Shown here one piece after another: positions 23,975 to 38,200 of a stretch of 64,000 nucleotides of DNA (its first letter is position 1; every line of letters begins with the position of its first letter). This DNA comes from Haliaeetus albicilla. Lineage: Eukaryota > Chordata > Aves > Accipitriformes > Accipitridae. Position numbers and translations under genes: made by a program. Under the pieces are notes generated by a model. It saw nothing but the letters and a program-made list of their open reading frames with translations, was not told the origin of the DNA and did no database searches. The DNA lies in NCBI RefSeq assembly GCF_947461875.1, contig NC_091490.1, positions 3,617,923 through 3,681,922 on the forward strand. The letters run 5' to 3'.

Positions 23975-24055
23975 GTCTCGCCAGTGACCCGGGACAGGTT
24001 GCTTCCCCTCTGTGCCGCAGCGGGGATAATAATACTGGCCTGCTGGATAATGCGT
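23975..24055 (+). mobile_element. MIR-like (CORE-SINE) fragment
   Basis: The segment CCAGTGACCCGGGACAGGTT followed by GCTTCCCCTCTGTGCCGCAG and CGGGGATAATAATA matches the MIR order GTGACCTTGGGCAAGTTACTT, CCTCTCTGTGCCTCAG, GGGGATAATAATA. The TTTCCTCATCTGTAAAAT block between the last two is deleted. MIR relics are ancient and shared by amniotes, so their presence in a bird intron is expected and dates this stretch as old. Confidence 0.6.
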
Positions 24056-25774
24056 TTTGAATTCCAAAGATAAAAAGTAAATTGTAGCAGCCAGTTGCTG
24101 TTACATGAAGAATTTAAGTGGAAAGATGAGATAACTGGGTATGGACAGTGGGAAAGAAAAACTAAGTATTATACTGATGTTCTCCTCACCTAGAGGCTCT
24201 CAACAAACCCATGCTTTTGTCTTCTCTTACCTTTCTGCCATTGCCCTGTTCTGGATAACTCTTTTTCTTTTTTTGACCTTTCAGTCTAAAATACTTTAAC
24301 TTCTACCCTTTGCCTCCACAGTTCCTTTCTTTCTTGCTTCAAGCTTGAAAAGAAGCTGCTAATATATTCTGGGTTCCCTATTGTTCCAGTGGCATCTTCC
24401 CATCACACCTATCTTGGATTGCTGCAAATTTAAATTTTTTTTTTCCATTAAATTTGCACTTCCTCTAATACCTTTCAAAAAGCTGCACAGCACAATATTC
24501 TACACCAAGGGTTAATTTTTGTACAATACATTTTATATATTTTTATCCACTTCAGTCTGTGAGCAGTTTTTCACATTACCTTGTAATCCCTCAAAAGTTT
24601 CTTGCCAAGATGAGCAAGAACAACAATAAAACCAGGTGAATTACAGCTGTAAATACATACAGTAAAACTCTGATTCATCTATATTCCAGCACATCAAAGG
24701 AGGACTCTGCACAAGGCTACCAAATACAAATAATCCAACTTTTTTGCAATCCAGTAGGAACACAAACCAATCCATTTTACATGGGTGGTTAATTCTGATG
24801 CTTGAGTAGCACAAAACACTTCCAAACTCTTGGAGTTCATAGACTCATTAATCAAATACTTACTAGCTATAGAACATTATGTATATTCAATTCATAATTG
24901 CAAAACCCAGGACACTCTGCAAAAGACATGATGGAGCAGGAAGAAGACATCTAAGAAAAAAATAATCCAGAAATGTCAGGTTTCCTTAGCTGAGGACAGC
25001 ACACACAAACTGTGCACGCGCAGCAAGTCTCAGCCAATGCACTACTTGAAAAAGGAGTAGGCTGTTGGACAAAAAGACTCTCTCAGCAAATTTTATGTAC
25101 CTCTAGGTTAGTCACTCTTCAGCATGTTTAGTAGTCTTCCATTTTAAAGTTTTAACACGGAGTCCAAAAAAAGAGATTAGAGCTGCACCCTGAAGGACTT
25201 TCAGATTTCTGGTAATGCACAATCCTGACATATTAAACAACAAAAAACTCCATGTGTATCAATGAGAAGTTCAGTATTTATTACAGTGCACACTGACAGT
25301 ACCACATTAAACCAGAAGTTATGGGCTTGATGTAGAAATTACTGAGAGTAACTCTATAGCTGTGCTATTCAGGAGGCAAGACTAGATTATGATAATAGAC
25401 ATTTTGGCCTTAGAATTTATGAAGCTATGAATATAAATAAGAATATGATTTACAGACTATGCTTTTTTCTGAATTTTGTCACACATGGATGGCAAGAGTA
25501 GAAACTCAATCCCCTCACTGAGAAAGAACTCAAGAGGGCCAAAATGCTACATAAAAACTCTTATCTCAATATTTTAACAAATTATAGTGACTGCTTAGTT
25601 CATGAAAATGGTCTATGTATGTAAAACTAGGAGCTTGATTCTGCTTTTACATGTACTGCAAATTATTTGACAAAAGTGTACTCCAACACAAAGGCGGAGA
25701 CAAAACAAATCATGCCAATGAGCCTCCATTTTCTAAGCTCTAATCATGATTAAATATCGCTTTAAGTCACCTAC

Positions 25775-25867
25775 AGCTTTGTTGGATTCCTCATCAGTCA
25801 AGCTTTTCATGACAACTTCCAAACTCGGGTCTTCTTCGCTGCTTGCAGGTTCAGTGCCACCGTGATC
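25775..25867 (-). CDS. PATJ: PATJ coding exon: acidic part of PDZ7-PDZ8 linker
   Basis: This 93-bp exon of 31 codons, phase 0-0, lies between acceptor CCTTTCTACCAG and donor GCT|GTAGGT. It encodes DHGGTEPASSEEDPSLEVVM then KSLTDEESNKA, a Ser/Glu-rich linker with potential casein-kinase-type acidic serine contexts (SSEED). The block GTEP-SSEED is shared with mammalian PATJ, which anchors the exon. The donor departs from consensus at +3/+4 (GTAGGT), relevant because the candidate cassette exon at 21163-21234 comes next. The length is a multiple of three, so skipping would be frame-neutral. Confidence 0.93.
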
Positions 25868-28800
25868 CTGGTAGAAAGGATTGATAACAGTTTTTAAACA
25901 GAGCTATGATCCCCCATAATAGCTAAAGAAAAAAATCAGACAATTTTACCTTTTGTTTTTCTAAACAAGTAGCAGCATGAAAAAGTAAAAAGATCCACAA
26001 TTAAAGCATCCTAATGTCAGGAGTCAAATAAGCAATACAAGTTTTGAAAGACAGACCTTGGTCTCCACTTGGCACTTAGGTGCAGATCTGGCTCAACTTT
26101 CAAGGCCAGACTAATCCCTACCAACTGTGAGAACTGCTGAGTTTGTATTAAGAGGCCTTCTCCAGACTTCTGTTGGGAAGGAGAGTCTCACGTATGCCCA
26201 GCATGTTAAAGGACGCCCAGTTTCCTTCCTACCATCTGAACAGATCGGTAGCAGCAGGACCGAGTGCTCCACCCTGGAGGAATCGGTAAAACCCAAGCTC
26301 TTCTGGTTAGACTCCTCAACCTGAAGTGCAAAGGTAGCTTCGGGATTCAGGCACTTCTGCACATTACTGTGAGAATACCGCAAATGACATTCAATGACAA
26401 CTGCTGGAGAACCAGCAAATGAAGGGAATGGCCCAGAAGACATAAGTATTTTCACCAAGATGTGCTCCAGAACTTTCTCCTCCATGAATTTTTTCCCTTT
26501 CTATAGAGGATTCCCAACAAAAATGGCCCTTGAAACATAAAATAGCACCATACTAAGTAGAAAAGCTTGTCTGATCAGGATTTTATGGTATTTTCTCTAG
26601 ATAATAACTAGCATATATTTTAAAAGCATAAGCTTGCAAGAAAAATTATTTCCTTCCCATGCCGACAATTAAAGTTAGGATAGATGGGAAATGGCATCTT
26701 TTCAGGGAAAAAGTTAAGGTAGAATTTAAAGGTGAGAGCATCACTAATTCAGTTACATGTAAAATTTAAGGTGTTAATTCTCCTTTCCTTTTTTAAACCA
26801 ACCAGGTCCTGAATCTGAGAAGATTTTTTATCTATTATTTTCATTTACTTTATTTTAAAATAGTTTTAATACACTTAGGCCTTTGATACACATTTGGAGC
26901 TGTCCTCTCTTGCAAAGCAAAATCGACTATGTGCATCAAATCAAATTTCAAGATCTTCAGTCCTAGAAGCAAAATGATTTCTGAATTTTCATTAGACATT
27001 TTACATTTAAGTGCACAATGAGAATTACACAAATGTCTTGACCGCCACTTAAGCAGGTCAAGTACCTCTGCATTTGTACCAAGGCTCACTCTGTTCAGTA
27101 TTGCAACAAAATATCTCATTCTGTAGCCTTCTCATGAATGAAACTTTTTTTAAAACAGATATTTTACTGTAATTAATATTTAATATACGTTGCTTCTGGT
27201 GGCTTGCGCACAGTATTACACCACAACATAGTCTTATCCTGCCGAGTTGCTCCATGCAATGAAACAAGACCCTGTTTTAAGGCATATTTACTGTTTATCA
27301 CTTTCCATATTAAAATACCTTAATGAAGATAGAGATAAGATGAAGAAAATTAACACAACAGTACATGGTAACTATGGCATCCTGATATTCCGTTACACTA
27401 GCCAGGCTATTTAATGTGATCTGACAAGTTTCATGTACAGTGTATGTTACACACAATGTTAAATATTTAATTTGGTATTTCAAAGATATTTGAATCTATA
27501 ATTTCAAGATATAATGCACAGTTAGTTTTGCTTTATTTAAAGGCAGGAACAGCTGACAAAGGAAAGCAATGTGAATTTCTATACAACAACAGTATCTTTC
27601 AGTTACTTTTGTTTTATATAAAAAAAAGATACTAGCTAGAAATAAAAACTTGCATTTACTTATAAAACAGACACAATGTAAATAGTAAGAGCTTGGCATT
27701 AATGCATGAAACTCAACCCACAAGCATCTACCTCTAAAGGCAAGCATTGCACATGAGGCTGAGCGATTTGGTTTCCACTTGCTGGTAGAGTCTAATTACA
27801 GTCATTTGAACACAGCACAAAACGTGCCTAAACAAAGCTTCGTGGTTCATCCTGAAGACACAAATATTAAACAAAGCTGGGAACCAATGCAGGTATTAAA
27901 GAGTCAACAAAAATAAAAGGAACTTGGGCTCTGTACACTGTAGAGTAATTTGCAATCCACCAGCTACACCTGGGACATGCTGCTTTTATGGAGGAGAGAA
28001 CAAAAAACCAAAGCACTGTCCAAAAATGACTCAGATCCAAACAAAAACTAAGCAACTCTTGCACTGTACAGCACTATGCCTGTATGGAAGTAGCCATCAG
28101 TGATGATATAATCTGGAAAGCAACAGCAAGCGTGCAAACAGGAGATTCATCCAGCGTTACCTAGCGTGGACCAGTGCTGTGGGATCACAGTAATGCTTAT
28201 TGAAATACCAGGAGTTCAATACACATGAATTTATCAATTCAAGACAAGACCAAACCCCAATTGAATTATAAAACATCTTTTGCTTTATTAGCTCAAATAG
28301 AAATAGAATTAAAAAGCAACAGCAAGGCTAACCATGTACTTTATCAAGAAAATTTAGTTACACCATATTGAGATGTCAAAATGATAACAATGTGGTGACA
28401 CTGCAGGGATTCGTGGTGCACAAGAGAGCAATCAGTCTACACTGGGGCTGAGATAGCAACTATAATGAAGAAAAACATTGGTAACATTACCATACTAAGG
28501 AAGTTTTTGCATTGGAAGATTGTATGCTACAACACTGTGTACACTAGAGCTCACTGCTTAAACAGCCCTTGTCTGCTCCTACCAGAAGAAAATGAGCAGG
28601 AATGAGTCAGTCTGATGCTGGAGCACAGGACAAAGTGGTGGACCAGGGCTCTCAGTTAGGCTGGGATTGTCTCAAGGAGCTCTTGTAATGCAAAACATGT
28701 ACACAGTGACCTCTTTTACTGTAGCTAGTTGCTGGTCATCCCTACTTCATTTTTAGAGGTACTGATAGCAGGGTATTCTAGGGGAAAAGGAACTTAGAAG

Positions 28801-29192
28801 GGGGGGACTTTCCCCTGAAAAATGCTCACTTCTCTTCTGTAGGAGTATATGCATCTTCCAGGCAAAAGATCCTCACCATGACTACTCTAACCAGCTGAAA
28901 AAGGAGCAGGATAGGAGATGGAAAGGCTTTCATTTGGAGACTTTTCTTCCTCCTGTACAGCAATAACCTGTTTAATACCTGTGGTTAATGCCTTGCCAGC
29001 CCTTTCAGTAATGATGAGATCAATAAAGAAGAGACAGGAAAATATGCCTATTAGGTCAAGTTTCTACCCAATGCATTTTATGATTCAGGGTTTAATTAGA
29101 CAAGGTGCTCGAATTTATAATGAACTGCTAATTATGATTGATCTATCTAATTTAGTAATCCCTAATTAAAAAAAACAATCCATAAACCTTAC
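25868..29192 (-). other. PATJ intron
   Basis: Intron of 3325 bp. Includes a 124-codon open frame on minus (26111-26485) with no splice sites or similarity I recognise, and a homeodomain-motif-rich AT stretch beside the donor (29091-29168). No repeat family identified. Confidence 0.85.
29091..29168. promoter_or_regulatory. Cluster of TAATTA-type homeodomain motifs
   Basis: Within about 80 bp there are TTAATTAG (29092-29099), GCTAATTATGATTGAT (from 29127), CTAATTTAGTAAT and CTAATTA (29162-29168), all close to the TAATTA core bound by many homeodomain factors. The cluster begins 24 bp from the donor of the exon at 29193-29265. It could be an intronic enhancer, but such motifs also arise freely in AT-rich DNA. 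Confidence 0.25.
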
Positions 29193-29265
29193 CTCAATAG
29201 AAGAGTGGGAGCTGGAAGGTAATGGGAAAGGAGTAACAGCCATCTGATTGACTGCATCTTCACTT
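29193..29265 (-). CDS. PATJ: PATJ coding exon: linker just after PDZ7
   Basis: This 73-bp exon (1 nt plus 24 codons) follows acceptor GTTTTACAG and ends at GAG|GTAAGG. The first A completes the Arg codon (CG|A) begun in the exon at 38762-38853. It reads SEDAVNQMAVTPFPLPSSSH then SSIE. The phrase EDAVNQMAVTPFP follows PDZ7 in mammalian PATJ, so identity is secure, and the similar EDAVNQMAVCPG of MPDZ is distinguishable. The Pro/Ser-rich tail begins the flexible linker to PDZ8. Confidence 0.96.
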
Positions 29266-32200
29266 CTGTAAAACAAACAAGCAACAACATATTACACACT
29301 AAACCACAATGGCCAAAATTCTCTTTTGAGTTGGTCTTGTCCATTAAGAAAATACTCTTACTAGCCTAAAAAGTAACTGTTTCTTACCAGAAGTTACAGC
29401 TTAGAAAAGCACTTCATTTTTGCTTTTGTTCTTTGCTAGCAAACAGATTACATCCCTTCTTGGGACCACAGTAGTTTCATTTCGGACATACTGACATCAC
29501 ATTCTTTGGAAATCTAATTTTGTGCGGATTATCAGAGGATGAAGTTGGAGTTATGGTCCCTACACATTAATAGATGTGCTAATACTTCATTAGCCTCTTC
29601 TAGTAGCGTCTACATTTGTAAACTGCGTGTTTATAGTGTAACATTCATATTACTGAAATATAACATCTGTTTTACTACAACAGATTGCTTTTTCTTTTTT
29701 GTTCATATTTGCAGTGGTCTTTTCTAAAAGATTTGATGTAAAAACTTGGAAGAATTTTTATAAAATGCAGGAAGAAGAAAACAGTTGAACATTGATTCCC
29801 CTACATATAAAGTGCACTATTTTTCAAAGATACTTATTATGTATGGCATCTTTTCCTCTATCCTCTTTAAAATGCATTCCTAAGTTGACATCTGATTACT
29901 TTGTAACTTTCAAAGGCCTTTTTTTCTTTATTAAATTGCATTCTGTCTTGCTAATGTTTTTCCTCAACTGCCATTTAAAATTATTTGGCTTGTGGAATTA
30001 GCTCTGCATTTTTTTGGCCTCTGTAAAACCGAATCAAGTAAAATATGACCTCAGTGATATTGTTTAAGGCAAATCTGAGGCATATGAAAAAAAGACTCAA
30101 AATTTTGCTTCAAAACCTGTACTAATGCACCTCTTTATTTTGGGGGTGAACAACTCTTACAGAACACAGAAGCCAGGAACATGATGCAAATCCCATTTTG
30201 CTGAAGATTCAGCACTATCACACAGCCTCTGCTCACCAAACATGACAGAGGAGGTATCAGTAACACTGCTGCTTTGCAGATACAGATCTTGAGATGACAG
30301 GACACGGCTTCTCATGCAGCGTGTGTTCTGGGTTTGATTTCTGGTCCTATCTACTACCTTCCAGGTGACTGTAACACAAGCAGAATTTTTTCCTCGAGAA
30401 TAAAATATTAGACTAGTATGTGTTTAAAAACATTTTACAGAAGTGCCTGAAAGAAAAAAGTCTCATTTTATCCCTCAAGAGTTAAACACATGAAGCTAGC
30501 ATGTTCTGATCACTGAAAGACAACACTGTAAATCAATAGCTCGCAGCAGAGCAGCATATGGGAAATTCAGTCACAGGCATTTGAAATGATAAATCCTGCA
30601 GGCAAAGGTTGATGAATTCATTTACTTATCTTCAACCAAACAGCCATACAATTCAAAGGAATTGGTTCTGTGCTGCTCATTTTTGTACTCGCTCCCAGCC
30701 TCTCCTCTTGGTCCTGCTCAAAGCCTTGCGAGAGTCAGAAACCATGCTAAGATCAGAACCAGAGTGGCCCGTGATGCAGAAACACGCGTACACAGGGCCA
30801 AGAGAGAAATCTGAGGAATGCACAGAATCAAGACCATGAATTTCATAAGCGTTTCACAATTTCCAAGTGCATTTTGCCCCGTAAGGCATATTAAGCAAGG
30901 ACATTTTTCCTCCTATCTTCATGAGACATCGATCTAATTATATTGCTTTTCTAACCTATAAGAATAAATCAGCAAATGTTAAGGTGTCTGTCTAAGAGAC
31001 CCAGCAATTTTTACTTGACTGTAGAGGGTTTTCTGACAATAGTTCATGTGAAGCACAAACAGCATGAAAACTAACAACGCTCCTGTAGCTTACAATGCAT
31101 GCTGCATACCTTGCAGTTAGGAGCAAACTTGAAAATAACACAGTATGTATAAACCTTTGTAAGAAATGTTCTAAAAATTGCTAGACAGAAGCTTCATGAT
31201 CTGCATGACAAAGTGGGGTGTAGTTAATTATACAAACTAGTTTCTACTTCATATATACACATAACAACATGGGTTTTTTTCCAACCGCTGGGCAAAAATC
31301 TTTACGCAATTTTAAATGGATGGCCATTTTAATTCCAAGCAATAAAAAACCACTTACAGCAATTCCCTGGAAAAAAAATGCAAAAAATAAAAAACCCAAG
31401 GTTACGAAGTGTCACAACTTGTAATCTTCCCTTGCTAGGACTCGTACATATTTAAATACTTTAATGCTGCTTCAAAGGAGAATGCTTCAAAGCAGAATCA
31501 AAGTGGGAACATATTTTAAAGTGACAGATCTAATAATAAATTGCTCTTTCTGCTCTCCACTTCCCTAAGTGTCCTCAACGAAAACATGAATTTATTTACA
31601 ACTAAAGGGAGCAATCATTTTCTTTTGATGCAGGAGCAGACAGCTTAGAAGTCTGAAGAAAATATTCAAACTACAGTGACTGCAAATGAGCATTCGATGT
31701 ATTTGCCAATAGTTGCTACATAACCACCTCCGAGAAAGCTGTTCTCAGTTACCAGTGCTCAATATTGCTTGAGGTTAAGGTGTCTAAACCCTTCACAGTC
31801 AAGACACAGCTTCATACTCTCAGGGTCAAAGCAACACACAATGCAATTCATACAGCAGGGAAGCTCAGACGCTCCCCCTCCGTATCTCCAAAAATGATAA
31901 ACATCCACCGCTCTTGTTCCAGCTCTTGTGCTGGTTTGTATAAGACACTGGGACAGCAGCCCGCCTCCTTGCTGAGCTCGTGCTCTAGAGAACTGTTTAT
32001 ATTTCATCAGTTACATATAAACTGAACAGGGAAGGAATTCATCACTCCTCCCACAAATACTTTCATTGCTTCTAACCTCTCAGGATGAGTTTCTGAGTGA
32101 AAATGGGAATTGGATCTGCTTGGAGGTTAAGAGTGCCTATTGCTTGTATCAACATCACTACCAATAGCTCCATATTGAAGAACAAGAAGCTCTCCTCACT

Positions 32201-35200
32201 GCAAATGTCACAGGAAGCAAGATCAAAGCAGTATATAAGTGGCAAAGACTCTTCAAACTTTAGAAAAGCTCATACCCTTTCAGATTTATTTGATTAGGCT
32301 GCCATACTTTACTACATTTTACTTCCTTTCTAGTCTAAATAGGACCCCTGGACATTCCCCGTCCTTTCTCGCTGAACAGAGAGAAGAAGTTCTGATGCTT
32401 TACTCTACCTAACAACTGCACCTCCGATGAAGGGGGAGATGTGCAGCTTAAGCAGAGACAAATACAGTTATTATTGACTAATAATTAACTACCATAACAC
32501 TTGGCACGAAAGAAGCCTGAAGAGAGCAATATGCAAATATAAATCTAAAGGGATTACTCATTCCATGCTGCAGAAAGTAAGCCTGAAGGGAAGTTAAAGT
32601 TGTCTGCTATAAGGCTTGAGCTAGGCTGCCCTGCAATGCTGTGCTGCACTTATCAGAAAGCTGTCTCTGGCACATCGGAGGAATGTCACACACAGCTGGA
32701 ATGGTCCATGAAGCATTCAGAAAGTTATCTTTCTAGAGATGATAACCAGAAGTCACAGCCTCAGCCAAATTCAGGGGTTTGGTTTTTTTTTTCATTTGCT
32801 CATCAACCTCAGACTTGTAATTCCTGAATTCAGGTTCCCTGCCTCCCTTTGAGGACATTTTCCATTTTACTTACTCTTCTGCCTCTCAGGTTTGCAACGG
32901 TATAAGCTCACTGTCATGAAACACTAAGAAAATCCTTCTTGAGTATGCCAATGAGATTCATTACCTGCCTAAAGCAGAGCTTCTTGTCTAAGATAGCGTC
33001 CAAACTTCTTCTATGATCAGTGCAAAATCAAGACAAATCCCAAACCAGATCCACTCAGAAGGGCAATTCATCCCAGCACCTAAATGACCTAATTTAGGAC
33101 AGGATGAACTGAATTGCTCTCTGGAGGTTCCTGGCAACTGTTCACTAATCACAGAAGTCCAGATGACTTCTAGATGTCTAAACTAAGGGAGATGAACCTC
33201 CTGCCAAACTATCTGCAACTACACAGTTCATCAACACTACAAGATCATTTGACAACAGCTTTGTAAGGGGTTGTGGATGCTTTTTGGGAATACAAAGTAC
33301 ACCAAGAACCAGGAGAAAAACTCAATTGCTTGTATGCAGTTGCGTGACATCTTAGTTGGAACAGATCTGCAGACCAAGTGAATGAACAATGTCTGCCCAG
33401 TAACCCTTAGGACTCCCACTGCTTGTGACACCAGGGCATAAAGTCCTGCAGATTATTGAAAATTTATATTGTCCACATCCTGCTTGTTAAAAAAAAGAGA
33501 AAAATCAGGTCAGGATCTTGTATTTTCTCATCTTTGTTTTCTCTCTAGAAGTTCCTTCGGAAAAGGGGAGCTGCAGGAAAGTTGCACACTGAAAAGGCAC
33601 TTGGGATTTTTCCTTCAGCTGGGTCAAGGCAAGACTTTTGTATTGTGCATCTTCTTGAAAAATCTCTCCTACTAACAGCAAGAACAGTCTTGTTCTCCAT
33701 TTCCCCTCCATCCACTCCTAACCATGTGAGAGCCAAATGCATACAAATATTTTAAATGAACAACTAATGTTCATATAAACTGCAGCTTAGGTCATCAAAG
33801 GTTTGAAAGAGCCCAAATTACTTAACTTCCTCAACCTCGCACTTGTTCCCACATGTGTATGACAGCAAGGAGGAAACAGCTCTGAAGAAAACAGGAAAAG
33901 TTCAAACTTGCACACACAGTGTCTGGCAAGAGCTTATTTTTAAAGCTTTCCCACATGAAAGAAACTAAACAATCAAAGCAAGTAAAAACAGAGTTTATAC
34001 TATTAAAATATGACCAATTATGTAAGTTAGAACAAACTTAAAGCAAAAATAATTTATAAAGCATGACAGTATTTGAGACTTTGGCATATAACACACAATG
34101 TTACTTATAGAGGCTCTAAAAGAAGAGCAGAAAAAGTCACAGCAATGGAGAATGTTAAACAGCACCGAGAACTGGCTGACCCAGCCACTGCCATCACTTT
34201 ACCAGTCCTCAGAGTATAAGGATCTCTCTCCTTTGCACATCACCATAAATAACAAGAGATCAGTCTTTACAATTACACCTAGAAACAGAAGGAGGGGTTA
34301 GGTGACAGAGACTTGTGGCCTTCACTGAGAAGCTACAATCCCGTCACCAGAAAGCAACGATAACAGAACGAATGACTGCAGTGTGGGAGGATGACTCTGG
34401 ACAGCTAACAGATGGTATTTAAATAAGCAAAATCCTACAGTACTTTACTCTTAAAGCATTTCTCATGTTTCATCACAGCACAGGACAATTTTCTTTTAAG
34501 GAATGAAGGTATACCAAAGAATGAATCACAGAACTGAACACAATGGGATGATGGTTTGAAATCAGTGGCATTCACTTTGATTCAAGCACTCAAACTATAT
34601 TTGATCTGCTTATTATACCAACACTGAAGCACCAAAACAGATTAAAGGCAGTTAACTGAGCATGGAAAAAACTCTGAATTTGCTGAATCATAAAATTCTC
34701 ACTGTAAAAGAGCATTCTGATATAAACTGGATTTCCTACTACAGATGTAAAATCTAATTATATTGTTTTATTATGCATCTTAAAAGGATGGACTTATAAT
34801 GCATGAACAAATACCACAATGGGTACAAAACCCATTCTATTTTGGGAACGAGGGCACAGAGACTCCTACAAGAAGCAAGTCCCTTTCTCTCATTATTACC
34901 TGACTACTTTCTGTTGTTTGGAGACTCGGACGAAGAATTTCAAAAGGCAACTAAGACCTTTACATGCCCTATTGCCACTAACTTCCATTAGTGCTTCCAT
35001 AGCAAGACTCCTTTATACACCTCGGAAAGCTGCAGTCAAATTATGATTTATTTCTGATATTCAGAAATCAAAAAGACAACCCGTATTTGCCACAGGAGCT
35101 TGGAAGTTAATGCAGCAGCTCTAAGACTTTGAGGTCAGATAAAACGTAACTGGACACTAATCAAAGGAAGCACTTGGAATGAGCCATTTCATCTCAGGAA

Positions 35201-38200
35201 AATCTTGCCGTGCCTAGGCAATTGGTTTGTTTGTTTGATAAACTGGGTGAGCGGGTTAAATGCCTTCAAATTTGTTACTGTAGAAGGCTACAAAGCACAA
35301 GATGCACTGAATCTAAAAAAGAAAAAAAAAAGACACTATAACTGCAAATCTTTTAGATGCTATTACAAGCTCATGTAATTAATGAGACCACTGGGAAACA
35401 GTGCTGTGTTAAGACCTGTATTTTGGAATCTGGCCAAAATCAACTGTTTTAAATAATCATCGTCAACTTAATTGAGGAAAAGATGCTCATAAACCAGAGC
35501 GAGAAGCCTCCAAATATACGGGGACGTCTATGATTCTCACAACACTTACTGCACTATGTCTCATCAGCAAAAATTTCAGGAAAGGGTGGGAATGCAATTG
35601 TAACACTACCTGGGTATAAAAAAAGTGTGAACAGATTTTTATAGCACAGACGGCAAGTTAGGATTTTAGTAAAAAGTTTAAAAGGCTGAGGACACCTTCT
35701 ATTCTTTATTTTTTCCTAGAAAAAATAAATTTGGGTGCAACAAAGTCCAAGTTATTTAATAATGGTTATTACAGTTCTCACAAAAAGGCTTTTCTGTGCC
35801 CAGGAATTTCTGGGTTTCTTTCGTAACTGATTAAAGAGTTTATGGAAACATCCCCCTGCCCTGCACATGAACCAAAACACCAGAAATAGGAAAACCTTGA
35901 TGCTGTTTCCTGCTTCAATGTGAAAAGCAGCATGCTTATCGCTGAGCATCCTTCATCTGAGGAAAAGAAGGCCTCGGCATATCAAAGCAGGCACTTTTTG
36001 GTAATAGCCCAAGAGTTCTGCCAGTTTTGATTTTATGTCCCAGGTCAGCTCAGTCAGGCATGCAGGAACTTTTTAGGCTGCAAAATGACGTGTTTCTGGA
36101 AAACTATAGCTTACTCAGGCCTTTCACTGGTGAAATTAGAACATTAATAACTTCATGTACATGAAGACCAAATCCATTTCTCTCATAACTCCTGCAGCAC
36201 ATGTTATTTTGCTACGGTGAGCTGTGGCCTCTTACTGTGTGCTGCAGAACGTGTTTGGCTATGTTATGCTATGCGCCTTCTACCTTTAAAAGAAGTTGCA
36301 CCGGTAACAGCGTTCAGGAGGAGGAAAGTAGTATTTCTGTTGCAGCTGGCTCCTCCTCATTTTCAAAGCGTAACAAATGTAACGGTATCCTGCTCTTTCC
36401 ACATCATTAGAGCCCAGAGGAATACATCTGAAATCAGCCAAGCAGCAAACCTACCAGAAGAGCTGAGTCTGCTACTCAGCACTTTGTTCTCAGCTGGAAA
36501 AGCTATTGCACATGCACATACAAGAGATGGATGGAGATTCAAGATGTCTATTGCTGCTCTTAGTTACTACAGCTGGCACCACAATTCATTAAGTAGTGGC
36601 ATTTCAATACCCTCATTTTATATTATAGTTTTAAAATAAATTGATAAAGCAAGAAGAAACATTTTCTACCAAACTGCACCACGGACAAGACTTCTGGGAC
36701 CAGCACAGTCTTTTGGTTCGTGTTTTCAGTCAATCACATCCACTCATTTTGTGGTCTAAGGTGTAGGAACGGGAAGCACCAAGATAGAATGGGCTCATGG
36801 AATACAGTTTGCATGAGAAAAGAAAATAATTCTCGTTTCTCCTTAAAATTCACCTTTAAGAGAGACAGTCTAATTTGGCTTTGCTAAAATTTAGAAACAC
36901 CCCTCTTACTATGAGTAGTTGACAATACATCCAAAAAAAGGAGTCATTAGTTTTCTCCCGCATTAGAGCCAGTGCTCTAGTTACTATAACATCATTCTCT
37001 CAGTGGAAGAATTTCTTTTCATCGCTGTTTGAATGGCTGCTCAGGTCAAGCAAGCAGACCCATCAGTTGTCAGTGTACTCTCTAAGGCAAGGCAGAGAGC
37101 AGTGGCAAGGTGCATGCTCTTGGGAAGTGTGAAGATAACAGTTTACAACCTCAGCAGCATCATTTAAAAATAGAAACCTTTTTTAAAAAAAGAAATTAAA
37201 CTCTAGAGACAGAAACAAGAATTATCCAATGGTATTTCCAATATCTATTGATTATGATCATTAAGACAACTGTTTGCCTTGAAATCCACTTCTACACAGA
37301 CAATCTGAGAAGGGGAATTACGGCTAAGAACCTACATGGCCTTTACGACTTAAACACGATACAAAATATGCACCGAGGATTTCCAGTCCGTGGGCGACTG
37401 GAGCCAACACGCAGCCTTTGTTGCGGCTCTGTGGAGCGAAGTGCTCTGCAGCCAGCTGCGGTGCTCAGTGCGGCAAGACAGGTCGCAAGAAGCTCACGCT
37501 CTCCGTGCTGCCTGACAGCACTAAACCCAGCCCTGGGTTTTGGTTTCAGAAGTTGTGGTTCGGCCTCTGGAGCTTCCAACCAGACACATTTTCCACATGC
37601 AATTAAGTAATGGTGAGTGAGTTGTTGTACATGACGTTTAATTTTCAATAGCTGGGGAAAGTAACATGGGAGCTGCAGGCAAGATCATTAATCTCCTCCA
37701 GATCCTCTGTGCTGCCAAGTATAGCAACTCATTCTTCACTGCACTAATGCTGCTCTTCCATCATTTCTGTGTATGCTGTACCAGACAGAGCCGTGCGAGT
37801 AAATGTACACATTTATATGCATTCACCCACAGATTATTACATTGCTCACAGGTAAGCTGTGTATGAGCGAAGAATATAAAACAATTTCAAGTATGATGTA
37901 TATGTTGGTGGGAAGACCACGTTATAAAATGGCATAGGGATAAGTGCCCAACGAAAGTCACTGCTGGAATAGATGCATTTATGAAATTCCAATATATTAA
38001 AGCATATACGAGTTCTGGGAAAGAGGCAGCTTCTTCTCAGACCTCCTGCCCAGGGTCAAAAGAGTAACACTTCCTGAACTACTGAATGAACGCATGGACG
38101 TGTCCTTAATTCACATACAAAGAGGAAAAATTTTCATGCTTGGAGTAAAAGAAAAGATGCCCAGATGTAATTCATATGCAGATGAAAGGTTGTTTTATCA

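Larger units (their letters stand above)
21235..25774 (-). other. PATJ intron (upstream of the cassette exon)
   Basis: Intron of 4540 bp with donor GCT|GTAGGT at 25774. Holds an old antisense CR1-like segment (about 21780-21970) and a MIR-like SINE fragment (about 23975-24055). Otherwise AT-rich with no coding evidence. Confidence 0.75.

Noticed and set aside
26111..26485. 124-codon minus-strand open frame
   Set aside because: A few frames of this length are expected by chance in 64 kb; no splice signals at its edges and no recognisable domain.
34803..34991. Plus-strand frame ending LLFGDSDEEFQKATKTF, superficially protein-like
   Set aside because: Overlaps a second open frame of equal length in another phase, with no splice or promoter context and no similarity I can name.
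36217..36639. 140-codon plus-strand open frame
   Set aside because: Composition is not protein-like (many Cys, Ser and His without pattern), it is antisense in an intron, and there is no promoter, splice or poly-A context.
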